A stretch of 64,000 nucleotides of DNA from Staphylococcus carnosus. Lineage in GTDB: Bacteria; Bacillota; Bacilli; Staphylococcales; Staphylococcaceae. Where the stretch lies: NCBI RefSeq assembly GCF_900458435.1, contig NZ_UHCT01000001.1, positions 868,001 through 932,000 of the forward strand, written 5' to 3'. Under the pieces are notes generated by a model. It was not told the origin of the DNA. It saw only the letters and a list, made by a program, of their open reading frames with translations, and made no database searches. Made by a program: the position numbers and the translations under genes. This document shows, one piece after another, positions 62,529 to 64,000 of this stretch; within the stretch, counting starts at the first letter, position 1; every line of letters starts with the position of its first letter.

Positions 62529-63056
62529 ATGGAAAATTTGGAGTTATTGCTAGATGAATTGAAAGAACAAGATTTCTTTAAAGCTGGTGAAATTTGTGTA
62601 ATCGGCTGCTCTACATCTGAAGTGATCGGGGAAAGAATCGGTTCTGTAGGTTCAATTGATGTTGCACAGCAAATCTTTGACGCTTTAATGAAAGTAAGTA
62701 ATGAGACAGGCGTTATTTTCGCATTCCAAGGATGTGAGCACATTAATAGGGCAATTACGATCGAACGCGAACATTTCAATCCACTTACAATGGAAGAGGT
62801 AACAGTTGTACCTGCTGTACATGCTGGAGGCAGTATGTCTACTTATGCTTATCGGCATATGAAAAATCCGATGGTAGTTGAAGAAATTACAGCTGCATGC
62901 GGAATTGATATTGGACAAACTATGATTGGTATGCATATTAAACACGTTGCTATACCAATTCGTACTTCAGTAAAAACAGTAGGGGATGCAATTGTCACGA
63001 TTGCTTCTTCCAGACCGAAATTGATTGGCGGCGAACGTGCTCATTATACTTTATAA
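62529..63056 (+). CDS. UPF0340/TIGR01440 family protein (YwlG)
   Basis: This 175-residue protein of unknown function begins [22 protein letters not shown], has [16 protein letters not shown] and ends [10 protein letters not shown]... [32 protein letters not shown], the YwlG pattern. It lies in the conserved ywlC-ywlE-ywlG-glyA order. ATG follows AAGGGGTG. Confidence 0.88.
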   Translation: MENLELLLDELKEQDFFKAGEICVIGCSTSEVIGERIGSVGSIDVAQQIFDALMKVSNETGVIFAFQGCEHINRAITIEREHFNPLTMEEVTVVPAVHAGGSMSTYAYRHMKNPMVVEEITAACGIDIGQTMIGMHIKHVAIPIRTSVKTVGDAIVTIASSRPKLIGGERAHYTL

Positions 63057-63081
63057 CTAATCGAATTGGGGGAATGATGTC

Positions 63082-64000
63082 ATGTCATTTATCGAAAAGG
63101 AAGACAAAGCAGTATTTGAAGCTATTCAAAATGAATACAACCGCCAGAACAACAACATTGAATTAATCGCATCTGAAAACTTTGTATCTGAAGCAGTTAT
63201 GGAGGCACAAGGTTCGGTATTAACGAATAAGTACGCTGAAGGATATCCAGGTCGTCGTTACTACGGTGGCTGCCAATATGTAGATATTACTGAAACATTA
63301 GCAATTGAACGTGCTAAAGAATTATTCGGTGCAGAACATGTAAATGTTCAACCGCATTCAGGTTCACAAGCAAATATGGCAGTTTATTTAGTAGCGTTAG
63401 ATCATGGAGATACTGTATTAGGTATGAATTTGAGCCATGGTGGTCATTTAACTCATGGTTCTCCAGTTAATTTCAGCGGTAAGTTTTATAACTTTGTTGA
63501 ATATGGAGTAGATAAAGAAACAGAACGTATCGACTATGAAGAAGTACGTCGCCTTGCAAAAGAAAACAAACCAAAGTTAATTGTTGCAGGCGCATCTGCT
63601 TACCCTCGTGAAATCGACTTTAAGAAATTTAAAGAAATTGCTGATGAAGTCGGTGCTAAATTAATGGTAGATATGGCACATATTGCTGGTCTTGTAGCTG
63701 CAGGCTTACATCAAAATCCTGTAGATTATGCTGATTTTGTTACAACAACAACGCATAAAACTTTAAGAGGGCCACGTGGTGGTATGATTCTTACTAAAGA
63801 AGAATATGCAAAACAAATTGATAAAACAATCTTCCCAGGTATTCAAGGTGGACCTTTAGAGCATGTTATTGCTGCAAAAGCAGTAGCGTTCGGTGAAGCT
63901 TTAAATCCTGATTTCAAAGATTATCAAGAACAAGTTGTCAAAAATGCAAAAGCATTAGCTGATACATTGATTGAAGAAGGTTTCAGAGTTGTATCAGGCG
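63082..64000 (+). CDS. glyA: Serine hydroxymethyltransferase, N-terminal part (cut by window end)
   Basis: About 306 of some 412 codons are present. The PLP enzyme converts serine and tetrahydrofolate to glycine and methylene-tetrahydrofolate. [25 protein letters not shown], the PLP lysine in [14 protein letters not shown] and [11 protein letters not shown] are all seen. ATG 63082 follows GGGGGAA, 25 bases after the ywlG stop. Confidence 0.97.
   Translation, partial: MSFIEKEDKAVFEAIQNEYNRQNNNIELIASENFVSEAVMEAQGSVLTNKYAEGYPGRRYYGGCQYVDITETLAIERAKELFGAEHVNVQPHSGSQANMAVYLVALDHGDTVLGMNLSHGGHLTHGSPVNFSGKFYNFVEYGVDKETERIDYEEVRRLAKENKPKLIVAGASAYPREIDFKKFKEIADEVGAKLMVDMAHIAGLVAAGLHQNPVDYADFVTTTTHKTLRGPRGGMILTKEEYAKQIDKTIFPGIQGGPLEHVIAAKAVAFGEALNPDFKDYQEQVVKNAKALADTLIEEGFRVVSG

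Overview
The window is chromosomal DNA from a low-GC Gram-positive bacterium, almost certainly a coagulase-negative Staphylococcus. The evidence is the 16S/23S/5S operon, the staphylococcal efflux trio sdrM-sepA-lmrS, czrA-czrB, a mannitol operon in the order mtlA-mtlR-mtlF-mtlD, a glmS ribozyme, and a gene order from dps to glyA that matches the S. aureus chromosome. The 515-residue MtlA and the 16S variable regions suggest the S. carnosus / S. simulans group, but this cannot be settled by eye.

Layout. 0-8 kb: a UPF0457 fragment with a CcpA-type site, a YdjM-like gene behind a LexA-type box, a UDP-sugar pyrophosphorylase, an HlyIII-like protein, three efflux pumps, and an Mrp/SalA-type ATPase. 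8-13.7 kb: tandem rrn promoters, 16S-23S-5S, then tRNAs Asn, Glu, Val, Tyr, Gln, Lys and a terminator. 13.8-17 kb: c-di-AMP synthesis linked to amino-sugar synthesis (cdaA-cdaR-glmM). 17-23 kb, minus strand: mgtC and the mannitol PTS operon. 23-25.5 kb: glmS with its self-cleaving leader. 25.5-27.15 kb: a tnpB-only IS200/IS605-type element between glmS and a HAD phosphatase gene. 28-33.4 kb: a membrane protein, a metallophosphoesterase, zinc efflux and its repressor, an NAD(P)-binding protein and a GntR regulator. 33.4-42.5 kb: manA, an EVE-domain protein with a degenerate McrB-like AAA domain, a DCC thiol protein, dps under a PerR-type box, a VanY-type lipoprotein, deoD, deoC, a frameshifted femAB-family gene and luxS. 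42.8-48.2 kb: a 794-residue fusion of an M20 dipeptidase and an ATP-grasp ligase, a DUF2750-like protein, coaW, a VOC protein and a double-GNAT protein. 48.3-64 kb: the conserved block rpoE-pyrG-DUF2529-fba-murZ-HxlR-ALDH-rho-rpmE2-tdk-prfA-prmC-sua5-ywlE-ywlG-glyA, with glyA cut by the window end.

How the genes work together: glmM and glmS feed UDP-GlcNAc synthesis, murZ commits it to peptidoglycan, and cdaA/cdaR tune wall and turgor homeostasis beside them. The mtl operon and glmS diverge from one regulatory region that carries a cre-like site. pyrG, glmS and murZ each appear to have an RNA leader that controls expression.

The observations most worth following are the M20/ATP-grasp fusion, the EVE-EVE-degenerate-McrB protein, the structured murZ leader, a possible minus-strand small RNA near 33.5 kb, a SOS-type box in front of the ydjM-like gene, the tnpB element with an extra 55-codon ORF, and the single-base frameshift in the femAB-like gene. 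Start codons were often moved downstream of the longest ORF because a strong Shine-Dalgarno (SD) sequence points to an internal ATG or TTG. Nothing here was checked against a database.
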